A DNA stretch of 44,585 nt from assembly GCA_000969725.1 (NCBI GenBank), contig JXSR01S061613.1; one strand, given 5' to 3'. The notes beneath the pieces are model-generated. The model did no database searches, was not told the origin of the DNA, and saw nothing but the letters and a program-made list of their open reading frames with translations. The stretch comes from Ophiothrix spiculata. Taxonomy: Eukaryota > Echinodermata > Ophiuroidea > Amphilepidida > Ophiotrichidae. The first letter of the stretch is position 1. Each line of letters opens with the position of its first letter. The translations under genes were made by a program, and so were the position numbers. Below, one piece after another: positions 28,584-40,933 of this stretch.

Positions 28584-31486
28584 CTACTCCACTTAACCAA
28601 ACAAACTCTCTTGTGTTTTTTTTGTAAAATTTATACAAGTGAAAATCTAACAAATGCTTTGCTTTTGAAAAATAAAATTAATCATAAAAGCAGGGAATTC
28701 CAACATTCACACTGATCAAAATGGTGAAATAAGCATCGAATATTAAATAACCTCAGTCAATTTCAAATTGCTAAACATTGAAAACAAAAAACACTTGAAA
28801 TCTTAATCTGCAAATCATTCTTTTCAAGTATTACACAAATCAATTGATTATTCTTATCATCATCATAACAAAGTCCTCCCATGTCTACTTATGTTCCTTA
28901 ACCTACTAACCTACTTTAGCACTGTATTGCAATCAATCAGACAGAGAAATACACAGGGGCACGGGCTCCTCTCAAATATGACACAGTCATACACACATCA
29001 AAATCAAAACTCACATTTTTACCAATATAATTTGGAATAAAACTAAAATCTGCAGCTGAGGCTGAGATTTTTTTTTTTTTTTTCAATCTAGAAACAAAGT
29101 CTCAGAGGAGCTTCATATATTTGATATTATCTTAACTATTGAGACATTGCTAAATATAGGTTGAAATGACAAAAATGTTAAAAATGTTTTTAAAAATCAG
29201 AAAATCTATCTTGTACTTTAAGGTTGTTAAGATTTTCAAATTAGGTAAAACAGACATCATGCTCATGTCAGCATGTTAATCTACTTTTAGAAATATTCAC
29301 TTTTATATGGTTTAGACAAGAAGTTTGAGCGTTTACCCCCTCCCCACCCATTACATTACATCCATTATGCAAACATATAAGATCATTAATTTCAAGGAGT
29401 CCTGCGGAGCCATATTCAATTTTTCACCAGACATTTTTAAGTGTTTTGCCTGTGGGACAACACTTACGAGAATTTTTAAACTGTTTGGTTTCTTGTTTCG
29501 ACCCGCCCATAACAATTGTAGAATACATCTTTGTTGAACAAAAGTATACACAAAAAGTTGTGTTTAATAATATAATGTTTTTCAACTTGAGTTAAAATAT
29601 AACTAAAATTGATGAGCTTAAGCCTGGAACGTTTTCATTACGAAAACTGTTTCAGTCATAACATGAAAATTGTTAAAGTAAAAATGATCAAAGTTTACAT
29701 TTTTTGAAAGGAATCTAAATAGATGTTGAATTGTAATTACACCAGTCTCTCAACAAATATCACTGACTTACTTGATATTTCATCTCGTATCCACGAGATT
29801 TCATCAGAAAGTGATGGTGAGCAGTAAACCAAGTCAGGCCTGAACCAAGTCATGTGACCTATGACGAGAGCCGAGGTCACATAACTTGATGACAACGACA
29901 TCATTATACTAAGATGGCAAGCTTTACGTGTCACAGGAAAAGCAGAAAAATTCACAGAATTTGGGGAAAAAACAGAAATTCACAGAAAATGTTTTTTTCC
30001 TTGACAAATATATATATATTGAAAAATAATGAGACTGTGAAGTAAAATAATCAAAACAACATCTTTTTTTTCAAAAGATATCAACTAAACATAATGCAAG
30101 TAACTCCTTTTCAGCGTCTGTTTTTACTTACGCACCTGAAACTAGCATATTCATTCATTACATGGCCGAAATCACAGAATTAAGTATTTACAACCACTAA
30201 TCGAAAATCGCAGAATTTGTTTTTTTTAATCACGAAAAAACTTACTAGCTTACATTATTCACTGGGATAGAGTGTGTATTTATAGCATTTATATACAAAG
30301 TAAGTAATTAATTAGCATTTTTTGCTTAAATTGCTGTTAGTCAAACAATAGGGTAGGGGAATGGCTATAGGGTAGGAAGATAGTGGCTAGGGTAGTGGGA
30401 ATGCTAGGGGCCCTATCTTGCTCAACTCACCCTACCCAATCAACTATCCCTACCCAACTATCATATCTAAAGAAAACATCATGTGATGGGGTACTGCATG
30501 AGGTAGACATAGCCATATGGACACACACCACTAAATAAAGGATTTTGGCCAGTACAGGGCAATGCGGGAGCATATATTTCATTGCACTGTCTAAAGTAAA
30601 AGCTTCAAAATGGAGGGAAGTATATTTTTGGGTAAAATTTCTTTCTAATCCTGTTCTGTGGTTCAAATGTAGTCGCACTGGTTAAAGATTACAAAAATTG
30701 TGCCGTTTTTGTGAAATTTTGAGAGCTGATTTTTAGTGCCTAGAGAAATTTTGCAGCGAGTTATAGAAAATAAAATTTTGAGCATATCCTAGGCTATGTT
30801 CGCAGCGACCTAGCAAAAAATTATCAAGGTTACACTATATCTTTTTTCACTTTGTTAGCTCGTCTAGGTCATAATCTCAAAATAAATCCAAGAGTTGAAG
30901 TGACCAGTCGCTTTACCACCATGATCTAGAAGCTGTTTGGTATAGGAATGAATAGGCGATCTATTTGGTGGTGTGAGCTCATATGGACCCAGACTCCAAC
31001 CCTTTGCCATTTACCACTAGACAGCACTGAGAGATCACGGCTTCTAGCCATACGATTATCGTATGGATGAGGGTGTATAACATGGAGGGGAGCCGCATAC
31101 CTAGAAGGCTCATTAATTTAGTCAGCAAATCATGAAGTGGCCTTGGGCAAATAGGAGTGAGCAAATATCTAAAATAATAAGTTGAGCAGACACATTTAGG
31201 CATGCATCCTTTTAAATCAATAGACCAAGCAAAATAAATTAGGTGTTTCTCATCCAAACCTTTTCGAAAAATTAAATAAGGGAGGCTCATTTTTCCAAAT
31301 TTTTCATTTATTTTTGGGTAAAATTCATATCCAAATGGATTTGTTGACACAAGTAAAACAACAGTTCCAGAAGCAAAGTTATGGGATAAATAAGAAAAAT
31401 AAAATTTCAAAATCTTAAAAAATCAGGGAGGGCAGAGACGAGAAACACACAATTTTTTTATTTGGCCTTACTTCATCAATACTTAC
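28584..31486. other. Intron E3-E4 stretch, largely unassigned
   Basis: AT-rich. 29190-29330 weakly resembles the family F right half (ATCATGCTCATGTCAG, TAATCTACTTTTAGAAATAT). 30345-30465 is a TAGGG-rich block (TAGGGTAGGGGAATGGC and a C-rich counterpart near 30428). Apart from the hairpin motif at 29778, nothing else is recognised. Confidence 0.5.
29778..29807 (-). other. Hammerhead-like hairpin motif
   Basis: The minus strand reads CTGATGAA, stem ATCTCGT/ACGAGAT around GGAT, then GAAA, followed by a small hairpin ATATC…GATAT. Same layout as at 10938-10966. Upstream on the same strand is an inverted pair around CAAGTCATGTGACC and GGTCACATAACTTG (29848-29890). No coding remnant seen nearby; probably a Penelope-like terminal repeat remnant. 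Confidence 0.5.
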
Positions 31487-31677
31487 GATACATAGAGTGA
31501 AATTGGCACCAGGGTGTTAAGTACAATGAAATAAGAGAAGAACACTAGTGCAGAGATAATCGTTGGGTTCTTGCGATCCCACGGCAGATACACTTGGAAT
31601 TGTTCCCCGTAGCTTCGTTCCCAAATAGAAGAGGCAATAGCACTAACTGTACATAGTATGAATTGGAAGACAAAAAT
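31487..31677 (-). CDS. P4-ATPase (ATP8B-like) exon E3: TM3-TM4 with PISL motif
   Basis: 191 nt, acceptor TTTTCAG and donor GTAAGTATT, phase 0 in and phase 2 out. It reads IFVFQFILCTVSAIASSIWE (TM3), an exoplasmic loop ERSYGEQFQVYLPW, then IISALVFFSYFIVLNTLVPI and SLYVS (TM4). The PISL sequence in TM4 replaces the PEGL of cation pumps and is diagnostic of P4 lipid flippases; it lies along the lipid path. No premature stop. Confidence 0.95.
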
Positions 31678-32187
31678 CTGAAAACAAACAGAGAAAAAGA
31701 AAACAATAATTTAATAGAAAAACAAAACCAGATTGATTATGTAATGCAATAGATCAAAAATAGAGCGATTTGAATGCTAGGGTTTGTTCCCCTTGAATGC
31801 TATTTTCATTGAGCCATTTATCACTCCCCTGGTTGACAAATTATTATCCCTAACACGTCACAGTCCAACAAAATCCAACAAGCAAAAATCAAGAAATTCA
31901 CCTAAGTTCAAATACATCATAGACATCATATATATGGGCACAAAATGGCTTGCCATAGGTGGACATTTGATCGTGATACGAGAGGTCAGGCTTTCATATC
32001 CCAGGGGGGGGGGGTTATAGTTCTCCAAAAGGCTTCCTCAGAAGTCCTAGGAGAGCTATTGAAAGCTCCATGAAAATATTCACCAAGAGAAAAGGCTTCA
32101 TTTTTGATAATTACGAAGCAGCTATAAACTATTATTTTGAAAGTTTTAGGGAGTTGTCAGGAGAGTAATCCACAGTCTCACCATTAT

Positions 32188-32312
32188 TGGCCTAACCAAA
32201 ATTTATTGGACAGTGTAAACAATAATCTAGAGTGCAGGGCCCCATTGTTTGTAAATGCAACTCCTACCCTGGATTATTGTTTACATTGTCCAATAAATTT
32301 TTGCTTTGCCTA
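32188..32312. mobile_element. Foldback MITE family B, copy 4
   Basis: Arms ATTTATTGGACAGTGTAAAC and ACATTGTCCAATAAATTTTT, centre AGTGCAGGGCCCCATTG. Same layout as the copies at 2034 and 3478, within the E2-E3 intron. Confidence 0.82.
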
Positions 32313-32778
32313 TTATAGGTATTAACTGTTTTTGGCAGTTTAAGTTGAGCTAAATATTGTTTCCTTAAAGATGCTCTTGGTCTCCTAAAAAATGAAGGCC
32401 TGGAAGGTATGAGCTTTGTAACAAACACCCAAGCTACGTATACCCAGTATGGACATTTTTATACCATTGTGTACTGTAAAATATACTTTTTACACTGCTA
32501 CCTGTATCTCTCACCTGGGTGTGGAGTAACAAGGAAGATAAATAATCACGGACTCAAAGCTTGTTGGACTGGGGCCTTGAACCTCACACAAACCTCAATT
32601 AGCCGTAGTTTGTGGCCCTTACAAGGGCAGGCCAGCGCTTAGCGCGTGATCAAGAACAAAGCGCAAGATTGAGGGCAAATCCTTTGATATTTAGATTGTT
32701 TTTGGTAAATTTAAGCCACTATGCCCGAAAGTAGGGCTTACCTCAATGTCTACATATTGATTGTACATGTTAAAATAA

Positions 32779-33224
32779 ACTGATTAAATGATTCCTGATA
32801 ACTGCACATTATGGGTTACAGCATAACCAACTGATAAATGAATCCTGATAACTGCACATTATGCGTTACAGCATAACTGATAAATGATTCCTGATAACTG
32901 CACATTATGCGTTACAGCATAACCAACTGATAAATGATTCCTGATAGCTGCACATTATGCGTTACAGCATAACTGATAAATGATTCCTGATAACTGCACA
33001 TTATGCGTTACAGCATAACCAACTGATAAATGATTCCTGATAACTGCACATTATACGTTACAGCATAACCAACTGATAAATGATTCCTGATAACTGCACA
33101 TTATGCGTTACAGCATAACCAACTGATAAATGATTCCTGATAACAGCCCATTGTGCGTTACAGCATAACCAACTGATAAATGATTCCTGATAGCTGCACA
33201 TTATGCGTTATAGCATAACCAAAC
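32779..33224. repeat. Satellite of mixed 45/50-bp units, nine copies
   Basis: Unit TGATAAATGATTCCTGATAA, CTGCACATTATGCGTTACAG, CATAACCAAC. Some copies lack the five bases CCAAC or nearby, giving 45-bp units interspersed with 50-bp ones. First and last copies are the most diverged. In the E2-E3 intron. Confidence 0.93.
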
Positions 33225-35049
33225 ATGATAATTCTAGTGTCAATCCCCTGAATATATCGGCAGATAAAACTACCACCAGACAAGACTTGGTTCATGAATA
33301 AACAACAGCTACTTGCAAGCCCTAGCAATTGTGCCTAACAGGATTTGAGCCACGGAGGGGGGGGGGGGATCACCTGAAATCAAGATACTAGGGTTTCATA
33401 AACACAGAAAAGAGCACTTTGTCACAAAAAAAGGCACAATCAGCCAAGACATTAAAAAAAAATCACAAAATGGTTTATTTATACAATGTCGTTGGGCAAG
33501 AAAAACCTAGCATGTAATTTTAAAGGTCAAATACAAAACCTCAAAAGTGCAGTCACATGTATAAACCAACCTCTTAATGTGTTTGGTCTAATCAAGATGG
33601 AGAGATGATGAGGTAATGTTTAAAAAAGTACGTCAGATTCCGTGGTCATATCTATATTAAGTCTTTAGGGATACTTTTCAAAACGGCAATATCGTCATAC
33701 AGGTCATATTGTGAGTGTTATTGGAAATGCATGTATATACAAGGTTTTACTCTAAAGATGTCAATGCACATATGAGGTTTTTCCTCCAAGCAATGGTATG
33801 TTTTTGGGGGGTTATTTGGAAAAGGTGATACAAGTATTTTTTCTTACCACAATAAAAATGTTGAAATCACATCTATTAGGGTATGTTTATTCGCTGAATG
33901 TTAAAAATCTTGGTTTAGCATATGAATAAAATGTTAAAATCCATAGGGTGACTATTTTAGGTCAATCCAATACCAACCTTGGATCAATTTTTATTAGCAA
34001 CATTCAAGCATGACACCTACATTACAATACAAGTGGTCCATAGTTAATCTGAACAGACATACTATAAACATTTTGGTCTGATTGATATTTAATGGTTTAC
34101 TCTCATCAGTTTCGGTTTAATAGCAATCATAACATTTAGCTTGTGTATATTAACAGCAAAGTTAAATATAAGTAACGTTCAATATAATTTGTTAAAATAA
34201 AAAATGTTTGTTCAGCTTGTTTTCTTTATTAAAAATTTGTCTAGGTGATCAAACATGTATGAACATTGTACGATACCATGTTGGTGATGTCTACTTTAAC
34301 ACTTAAAGTGCATAAGGTGTTTTAGAATACATTTAATGCACAACAGGGGAGTTTACCCCTAAAAACCATGCTCCCGGTCTAATTTTCCAACAAAATGTTG
34401 GTCATGCAGATGTGGACTCTGTCAGTACATACAACTCAGGAGACACAAACAAATTGAAAATCTGTCATTCAGTTGTAAAATGGCAGTCGAAAAAAACCAA
34501 CTTTAATTTTCAAAGAAAATTCCAGCCTAAAATTGGAAAACTGCTTTCCTGATTGGATCGTTTGCTAAAATTTGGTTCAAAGCAGTAAAAATTCATTGCT
34601 GAAAACAAAATTGAAAACATATTTGGCTACAATTTTATGGATGAAACAAATATTGATCAGCATGATCATTTTGCCTATTTATGCTAATTACCTCTTTAAA
34701 AAAACGATAGATACGACCGATTTGACTTTTATGCACCCAAAAATTGTGCAGCCACTACCTCAAATGGACCCCCTGTGCACTAAAGTGTAAAATACACCAC
34801 AAAGGGATGAGCAATGCAGACAAAATCAGGAATTTTGGCTTTAGTATGACTTAACCCACGTAACATTAGCTGTTTTTCTTTAATGTTTCCATACAATTTG
34901 AGTCCATTTATACAAGGGGGTGTTCAATATGTTCGTGGCCTGAGGTAGGAGAAGATAAGCTATGCTGTTTAGATTAATATGTCAAGTAGCACAACCTAAT
35001 TAATGAAACTTTCCTAATAGTCATCAATTCAGTTGAACTACATATCATA
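33225..35049. other. Intron E2-E3 stretch, nothing recognised
   Basis: AT-rich, a G run at 33357-33368, no inverted or tandem structure of note and no protein similarity in either strand. Confidence 0.6.
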
Positions 35050-35454
35050 ATAAGGCCATAAAAATAAATTGTTTGGTTGTCCTCCACTACTTTTTTTGAA
35101 GAAGTGCGGACAGGCAGATTTTTTTTTTTTTTTTTAAGATTTTTTTTTTCAAATGTAAGTCAAAGATACATCAAATTATGGCCTATATAAAGATGCAAAT
35201 AAGTTAACTAACTGTACCAAAAAATCTCTTTATACAAGTTTTAAAACAGTATTAAAATGGAAACAAAATTAAAACAACAACTTAAAAAATATTTTCAAAA
35301 ATCAAAATTCTCAAAGAAAAAAAAACATTTTTTTGGAAATCTGAAAATTAGGTACGTTATACTTTTGTACACTAAAAACTTTTTTCCAGTTTCGTAAAAT
35401 AGGGGCGGGCGGGCGATCGAGGACAACCAAACAACTTTTCTTTTTTGGTCTAAT
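35050..35454. mobile_element. TIR element family E, copy 3
   Basis: TAAGGCCATAAAAATAAATT, GTTTGGTTGTCCTCCACTAC at the left; CGATCGAGGACAACCAAACA and TTTTTTGGTCTA at the right. Ends about 90 bp downstream of the E2 donor. The interior carries long T and A runs. Confidence 0.8.
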
Positions 35455-35541
35455 ATAAACGACATAGCTCATTTCCTTTTAACTCGGGCCGTGGACTTAT
35501 TGATCACCCCTCGTATATATGTCATTTTTAACCCAACTTAC

Positions 35542-35789
35542 AGACAACACCAGCTTATTCATCAGTCTGTCTATGCTGGTTCTCTTGAATTTCGACTTGC
35601 CGCTATTTTGCATTAATTTTGTGTCGCGGCCGGAGAATATCGTGATTCCATAGCACCATTTAGTGTTTCGCAGACGACAGCCACGTAAGAGGATTTGGTC
35701 ATTGGAGAGGGAAAATTTTTCTTCGGCCCACGTTAAGGTTCCTTCAAATTTATCCAGCTTGTTGTTGGGCGCTTCACATCGGATCTCAG
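35542..35789 (-). CDS. P4-ATPase (ATP8B-like) exon E2: actuator domain into TM3
   Basis: 248 nt, acceptor TTTTGCAG and donor GTAAGTTGG, phase 1 in and phase 0 out. It begins AEIRCEAPNNKLDKFEGTL and contains the P4 signature region QILLRGCRLRNTKWCYGI, then GRDTKLMQNSGKSKFKRTS, and ends MNKLVLS at the start of TM3. These segments align by eye, without gaps, to the conserved ATP8A/ATP8B block between DGET and TM3. The actuator part acts on the cytosolic face. The downstream intron (31678-35541) is 3.9 kb and holds the 45/50-bp satellite and two MITE copies. Confidence 0.95.
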
Positions 35790-35929
35790 CTGCAAAATAC
35801 AAATGGAAATTTATCGGATATTTAAACAACTGAACAGAGTGACATTATTTCTATCCAAACAATCATCAAAACTGACAATTTTTTTTCTACTATCAATTTT
35901 GGCTCAGACCTTGACCTAACAATATCTAC

Positions 35930-36273
35930 CTATACAGTCACACACTATCTCGAAAATCAAAGGTGTCAAATTTAACATATACTTTTTCCATATTTGAATG
36001 ACAGGTTATCACCTACATAAAGCAGTTGTCAAGCTTCATTCGTATACCTTCAGCCAAATTAATGCTACAGGCAAAAATGTGTCTGGGAGTGACCCATAGA
36101 AACCTATAGGATATTTATTATTGTTAACAAAATATTCCAGTAATTCAGCACTAATTTGACCATATCTCTTCAACAAAAACATTTAATATGGTTGTGAAAA
36201 TATGCGCTTTCATCTGGTATCAAAATCTCCAATTTGATTGTTTGGGTGAAAGTGATCGGAATACACACCTTTA
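35930..36273 (+). mobile_element. MITE family H, copy 2
   Basis: Same interior phrases (TTTTTCCATATTTGAATGAC, GGCAAAAATGTGTCTGGGAG, ATAGAAACCTATAGGATATT). Well-preserved right end GATCGGAATACACACCTTTA; left end decayed. Sits between E1 and E2. Confidence 0.8.
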
Positions 36274-36462
36274 ATCCATCCAAGTATATGTCAAAAAGTC
36301 CTGTATGTTGGCACCAAGTAGTACCGATAATGCTAATTAACCAACAAACCAGTTAAATTTCTCAAGGTCTTCTCTCATTATCACCCCTTTAATCTACCCA
36401 AGTCCACATCCCACAAAGCTCTGTAAAGTAGCACCCCCAGATCTACTTATACCATCACTTAC

Positions 36463-36545
36463 CATTAAAACCTTTTAATTTGTCCAGATCCTCTCCCATT
36501 ACCGATGTCTCTGGTAGAGCTTGCCTCACTTTCAAATTGGTTTCT
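36463..36545 (-). CDS. P4-ATPase (ATP8B-like) exon E1: end of DGET motif, actuator domain
   Basis: First exon of the flippase visible in the window, 83 nt. The minus strand reads TTGTAG before the exon and GTAAGTGATGG after it. The first base completes a split Gly codon, then the reading is ETNLKVRQALPETSVMGEDL and onward to KLKGFN, ending phase 1. This is the actuator-domain DGETNLK region; the Glu seen here is the residue that in the P4 family drives dephosphorylation of the phosphoenzyme. The product is expected to flip aminophospholipids or phosphatidylcholine from the outer to the cytosolic leaflet with a CDC50-type partner (family knowledge). The exon carrying the Asp-Gly before it, and all N-terminal exons with TM1-TM2, are not found up to 44585, so the upstream intron exceeds 8 kb. 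ATP8B rather than ATP8A is inferred from the downstream DFNNVRKRMSV in E8. Confidence 0.92.
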
Positions 36546-36677
36546 CTACAACATAATCAAAACGGATAGATTACATGTCAAAACAGCATCGCAATCAACA
36601 ACAAGTTGTTATTATGGTTATCAGGGTAAGGGGCACGTTGTGTTTTGTTATGACACAGAGTTAAATTGATTATTTTT

Positions 36678-37187
36678 AAGGTCAGATTCCTTTAATCCAT
36701 TTGCGGTGCGGTTGTGATGCGTTTTGCACTGTAAGGGTACTAGTAATTGTATAATTTAAAGCATATGATTGAATAGGATCGGGTTTAAGCTGAGATTAAA
36801 TTTTGACCGTCCGTTTTAAATGCCATTCCACATGCGTTTCGCATGCGATGTGTTTTAAATTGATATAATGGTTTTTGGCGAGAGTGATTCCTTTTATCCG
36901 GTCCGTTTGCGCTGCGGCTATCCGGAAACCCATGAGTTTTCCTGAATCGGTCCCTGGAGCGATTCATCCATTTTGAATGCTTTTTTGTCATGCGGAAACT
37001 TTTCAATTAGAGAAGAAATGAAATGAAACCGCATTAAAAACGGTCGGACAAAATTGAATCTCAGCTTCCAACCTGATACCATTCATCTCCATTCAATCGT
37101 GTGCTTTAAATCATACCACTATCAGTACCCTTACAGTGCAAAACGCACCGCAACCGCGCCACAAACGTATAAAAGGAATCTGACCTT
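36678..37187. mobile_element. Long-TIR foldback element
   Basis: Arms of well over 100 nt: AAGGTCAGATTCCTTTAATC, CGTTTTGCACTGTAAGGGTA, TTTAAAGCA and GCTGAGATT at the left, with their complements in reverse order at the right up to 37187. A third related block (GTGATTCCTTTTATCCGGTC) lies in the middle near 36887. The overlapping ORFs (73 and 186 aa) follow from this structure and match nothing. Confidence 0.82.
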
Positions 37188-38406
37188 CAGGAGATGTATA
37201 TTGTATCAGTCTCAAATCTCAAAATGGAAAAATAATTCTACACTACTTCTGTATAACTTAAGACCCATCACAAATGTTCAAATCAACCGTTACAAACTTT
37301 GCTCCTATCTTCCAATTTCTTTTTGTAAAATTTTACAACCAGAAAAGGTTTATTTTTGTGGAGTATTGATATTCCAAAAACTTTTTTTTCTGCTTACTAT
37401 TCAACACCTCTGGGTATTGCTGTTTCAAACAATTCTCGGACATGAAAATTTAGAGCGTAGCGTAACACAATTGCATGTGCATTTTACGCAAGTAAACAAT
37501 GCTTTTTTGGCAAGCGCGAAGTCAGTGTTGCGTACTTCTCGGTGTCCCAATCTTGTTACAACTTGTGGATACCTGGTAGCTGCGTTCAGAAATCATGTTC
37601 GTGTCCGAAATTAATTTGAAACAATAATACTGTTGAAATTGAATAGGGTGGTATTGCGCATTATATTGTAAATTCTGGTATTTGTTTGCAGTCAGACGGT
37701 TGCAGACTGCCACTTTCGATTGGTCTTTGCCTAAAATGCTGGTGATCGATGCCGGAAGGGCATTTCAATCAAGATCAATTTGTGGAAGGAAAAGAGTGTT
37801 TTTGTTGATACTGAGAGGTATGTAACTGCAATAGTTTTACATATAATTTCCTCACTAGTAAAGACATCTTCTAGCAAACATGAACTTTCATTAGAAGTTT
37901 GAAATTCCTTTGTGTGAGACACTCTGAACTTCTCACACTAACATTATTTAAATCCAATACCACTAAAGTATGCAACAAGAAATCAGACTCTGTTACAAGA
38001 TCCATAGCATATCTCTTGTATTCTTCAACATTGTGAACTGGTGGTTTTGCATAGTGTAAGAGACTAGTAATGATTGATTAAGGCCGAATCACTGCGTATT
38101 TATATATTTTTACATGAATTCTTCATAATTTTGGTATTTTTGGGGGCTTATTTTTCAAAATAACACATGAAAAAACATTGTAAATAAATTCATTTGAATA
38201 TTCAGCAAGATTTGGTACCTTGTTATGATTTGAGAAATATGGACTAATTTACTTCCCTGTATTGTCATACTGGTTTTTGTGCGTTAATCAGCTACTTGTT
38301 GCATACTTCAAGATTCACATGGTATAATTTAACTTAGAAGCTAGACAATTTTGTAAATGAGCAGAGCAATACACAGGATTCTGTTAAGAGAGTGACTTTG
38401 AGACTT
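37188..38406. other. Intron upstream of E1, nothing recognised
   Basis: No conserved P4-ATPase N-terminal motif (for example a LPINLFEQF-type TM1 segment or a DGET exon) in any frame; no clear repeat borders. The same holds for 40934-41540 and 41811-43359, except low-complexity runs at 41880-41955 and a possible LINE 3' tail at about 42915-43070 (ATAATAATAAATTTG). Confidence 0.55.
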
Positions 38407-38745
38407 AAGCCCCGGGGGACGCCAAAAAATGTTGGTAGATATGTGAGATCCAACATAGGGTCTTGCAAAATGGATTTTTGGTCAAAAATAGGGTCTATAG
38501 AACTGATTTTTTCCCGAATTAAGGTCTCAGGAACTGATTTTTCCCCATAAAAATATGATTATTTGAGCTAAAAATCGCTCAAAATTAGGTTGAAAACTTA
38601 ATAAACACACTTTTGAGTAATTTTCTTTGAAAATGGGGTCTCCGGAACTGAAGTTATCTTGAAAAGAGCATCTTGGGGAGTGGAAGAGGAGGCTTGAAAA
38701 GGGGGTCTTGAGGGCGGCACATCCCTGTACCTTCCGTCAATGGGG
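38407..38745. mobile_element. Decayed relative of the 21491 hAT-like MITE
   Basis: CCCCGGGGGACGCC at the left and GGCGGCACATCCCTGTACC, CAATGGGG at the right. Repeated GGTCTxxxGAACTGATTTTT phrases between. Target duplication not clear. Confidence 0.45.
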
Positions 38746-39129
38746 TAAAAAAAGAAACAATCCTACATCTGACTCGTAATTTCTTGTAAATCATGTACTC
38801 AGGCTTTTAAAAAAATAGTTCATACATTCAGGTCCTCCATACCCCAGCCCCAACATGAAACATGCTTTAAGCCCAAATAAGACTACACAGAAAAAGATCA
38901 TGAACACACCTCAACTAAAAGTCTACTGGACAACTTATAACTAAACCACCATTGCTATGAAGCTTATAAATACATCTTCAAATCAGAGAGCCCCTCCCTC
39001 TGCGCAGACTACACAGTAAACTAATCCTCTCAATCATGAGAACATTTGTGTTCACAATATTCAGTGTCAAATTAAAGAAACATTCTCGTTCCAGGATGGG
39101 GGAAAACCATTTCAAATGGCAATCAATTT

Positions 39130-39725
39130 GGGTACACGTCAGTACAGAGCGGCATACGTGGCTTAGTGGTATTAGCCTACGACTTGTAATCACAAGTATT
39201 AAGAGTGGATGGCTTAAGTTAAGTAACAATAATGATAATTTATATTGCGCACAATCATCCGATGGTCTCAAGGCGCTGTGTGTCGGCCACAGCGCTCCAC
39301 AGGAGAAGGAGAGTATCAACCTAGGCTGCTTACAGACACCAATCACACAACTGACAGGGACAGCAACAAGAAATTAATGGGAAGTCCAACTTTAGGAGGA
39401 AACCAGAGTACCCCAAGGAAATCTACCAAGATAGGTATGAAATCAGTAAACCAAATTCCCATACGAGCATTGGTCAGCTGCATTGGTGAAAGGGAATTAG
39501 CAGTACTTAACCATCCGCCCCCCCCCCCTGCCACGGGGATATAGAAGAGGTCAAAGAAAAATCCCCATGGCCTTGCCAGGAATTGATCTGGGGACCTACT
39601 GAACCCAAAGCGAGATCTTTACTCTTGTGTGAATCTCTCAACCCAGTGCGACTCAATGCGGGGATGGTAACAGACTCATAGTGAAGGAAGGAGGTGCGCC
39701 AATCTTTATACCACAAAAGTTACAA
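39130..39725 (+). mobile_element. tRNA-derived SINE-like composite repeat
   Basis: GGCATACGTGGCTTAGTGGT, ATTAGCCTACGACTTGTAAT, CACAAG resembles a tRNA 5' half: box A plus an anticodon arm with a TGT loop (threonine-like). No box B or acceptor stem is preserved. It is followed by AATAATGATAATTTATATTG, CGCACAATC and AAGGCGCTG, a common SINE/LINE tail block. Further right, GGAATTGATCTGGGGACCTA looks like the complement of a second tRNA-like head. Family unknown. Confidence 0.5.
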
Positions 39726-39959
39726 TATGCAAACTTCAACCCCAGACCAGACTCAACTACAAGTGTAAAATTAAAGCTGTCCCCTTAGTAAATAAATAAC
39801 TTCTTGTTTTTGTTCCTATTAAAAATACACTCCTCTTACTCTATTGGCACCCCCTCCCCCTTTCATAAAATGAAGTGAAATGTCAGCAACTAATTCTAAT
39901 CCATGATATCTGAGCCTCAGGTACTCGGATTAAGTAGTTGGATGCTAAATAAAGAGTGC

Positions 39960-40140
39960 ATGCATGTTTCCAATTTAAATGAGTCTGGTGTTCCAACCGA
40001 TGCATAATCCTTGCATCAATCTTGCGCAATTTGTCCTAAATTATCTCAAAATTTGTCGGTTGTCATTTCCAATTAAAATCAGTCTGGCATGCTCTCACCT
40101 ATGCATAATCCCGAATCAATCTTGAGCATTTCGTTTCAGA
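39960..40140. repeat. Degenerate direct repeat, period about 100 bp
   Basis: TTTCCAATTTAAATGAGTCT, GATGCATAATCC, TCAATCTTGCGCAATTTGTC recurs as TTTCCAATTAAAATCAGTCT, TATGCATAATCC, TCAATCTTGAGCATTTCGTT. Two copies only. Confidence 0.6.
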
Positions 40141-40265
40141 TTGTTTATAATACTGTATTTGTCAACAATAATTGTTGTTTTAATCATTTCATATTAAAGA
40201 TACACCATACAAAATTGGTAAGCAACAACTACCTTGAGGCATACCATAAATTTATTATTTCGTAG

Positions 40266-40933
40266 ATTTAAAGGTTACATGCAAAGGCTGGGCATATTTG
40301 ACACCAAAGTCTAGAATTTAGCTGTATCAAACAAATTAAACACAAAAGTAATCAATTTTCACCAAAGCAACAGCAAAATAAGATAAAATAACTATTACTC
40401 AATGACCAAAAACCAATGATCCAAGCAACACCCAAAATGACAAGAATAAAGGTTACCCAAGAATTATGCAGTGTTGCCAGTCACAATGCAAACCAATGGG
40501 GTTTTGATATTATATATTGAAATATTTTTTGACTTTTGACTAGAAACGGTGTTTAATTTGAAAATAGTTTTTTAAAGTTTACTTTTAATATCATTTGAGA
40601 TTCATACATTATTGTAAAGCATCATTTGGAATATAATTAACTTAATACCAGTCAATAACAGGTTAGTGAAAAATTTCAACACACAAAAATACTGCTTAAA
40701 CTGTATACAATTCTATGCACTGCAGAAGTTGGTTGCACAGGTCAGGTAACCTTTATACATGTCATCATTCAGTGGACTCTAAGTGGTATAGATTTGTGTT
40801 GTGTATTCTAAAAATCACTTTATTTTTATTGGGAAGCAAAACAATGCAGGAATTCTTGTGTATTCGTCCTATATTAGTGTTAATTGGTTCATTACTGCTC
40901 AGTGTTCACCTTCTTTGCATGTAACCTTTAAAT
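40266..40933. mobile_element. Possible TIR element (668 bp)
   Basis: Perfect 21-bp inverted arms at 40266-40286 (ATTTAAAGGTTACATGCAAA plus G) and 40913-40933. Interior AT-rich, non-coding. Confidence 0.65.

Noticed and set aside
32779-33224. CRISPR-like array
   Set aside because: Units are contiguous repeats without unique spacers, and the context is an animal intron.
37054-37614. 186-aa plus-strand ORF
   Set aside because: Starts in the right arm of a foldback element, AT-biased composition, no recognisable motif; likely chance.
39150-39215. Functional tRNA-Thr gene
   Set aside because: Box A and an anticodon-like loop are present, but the T arm and acceptor stem are missing and the sequence runs into a SINE-type tail.
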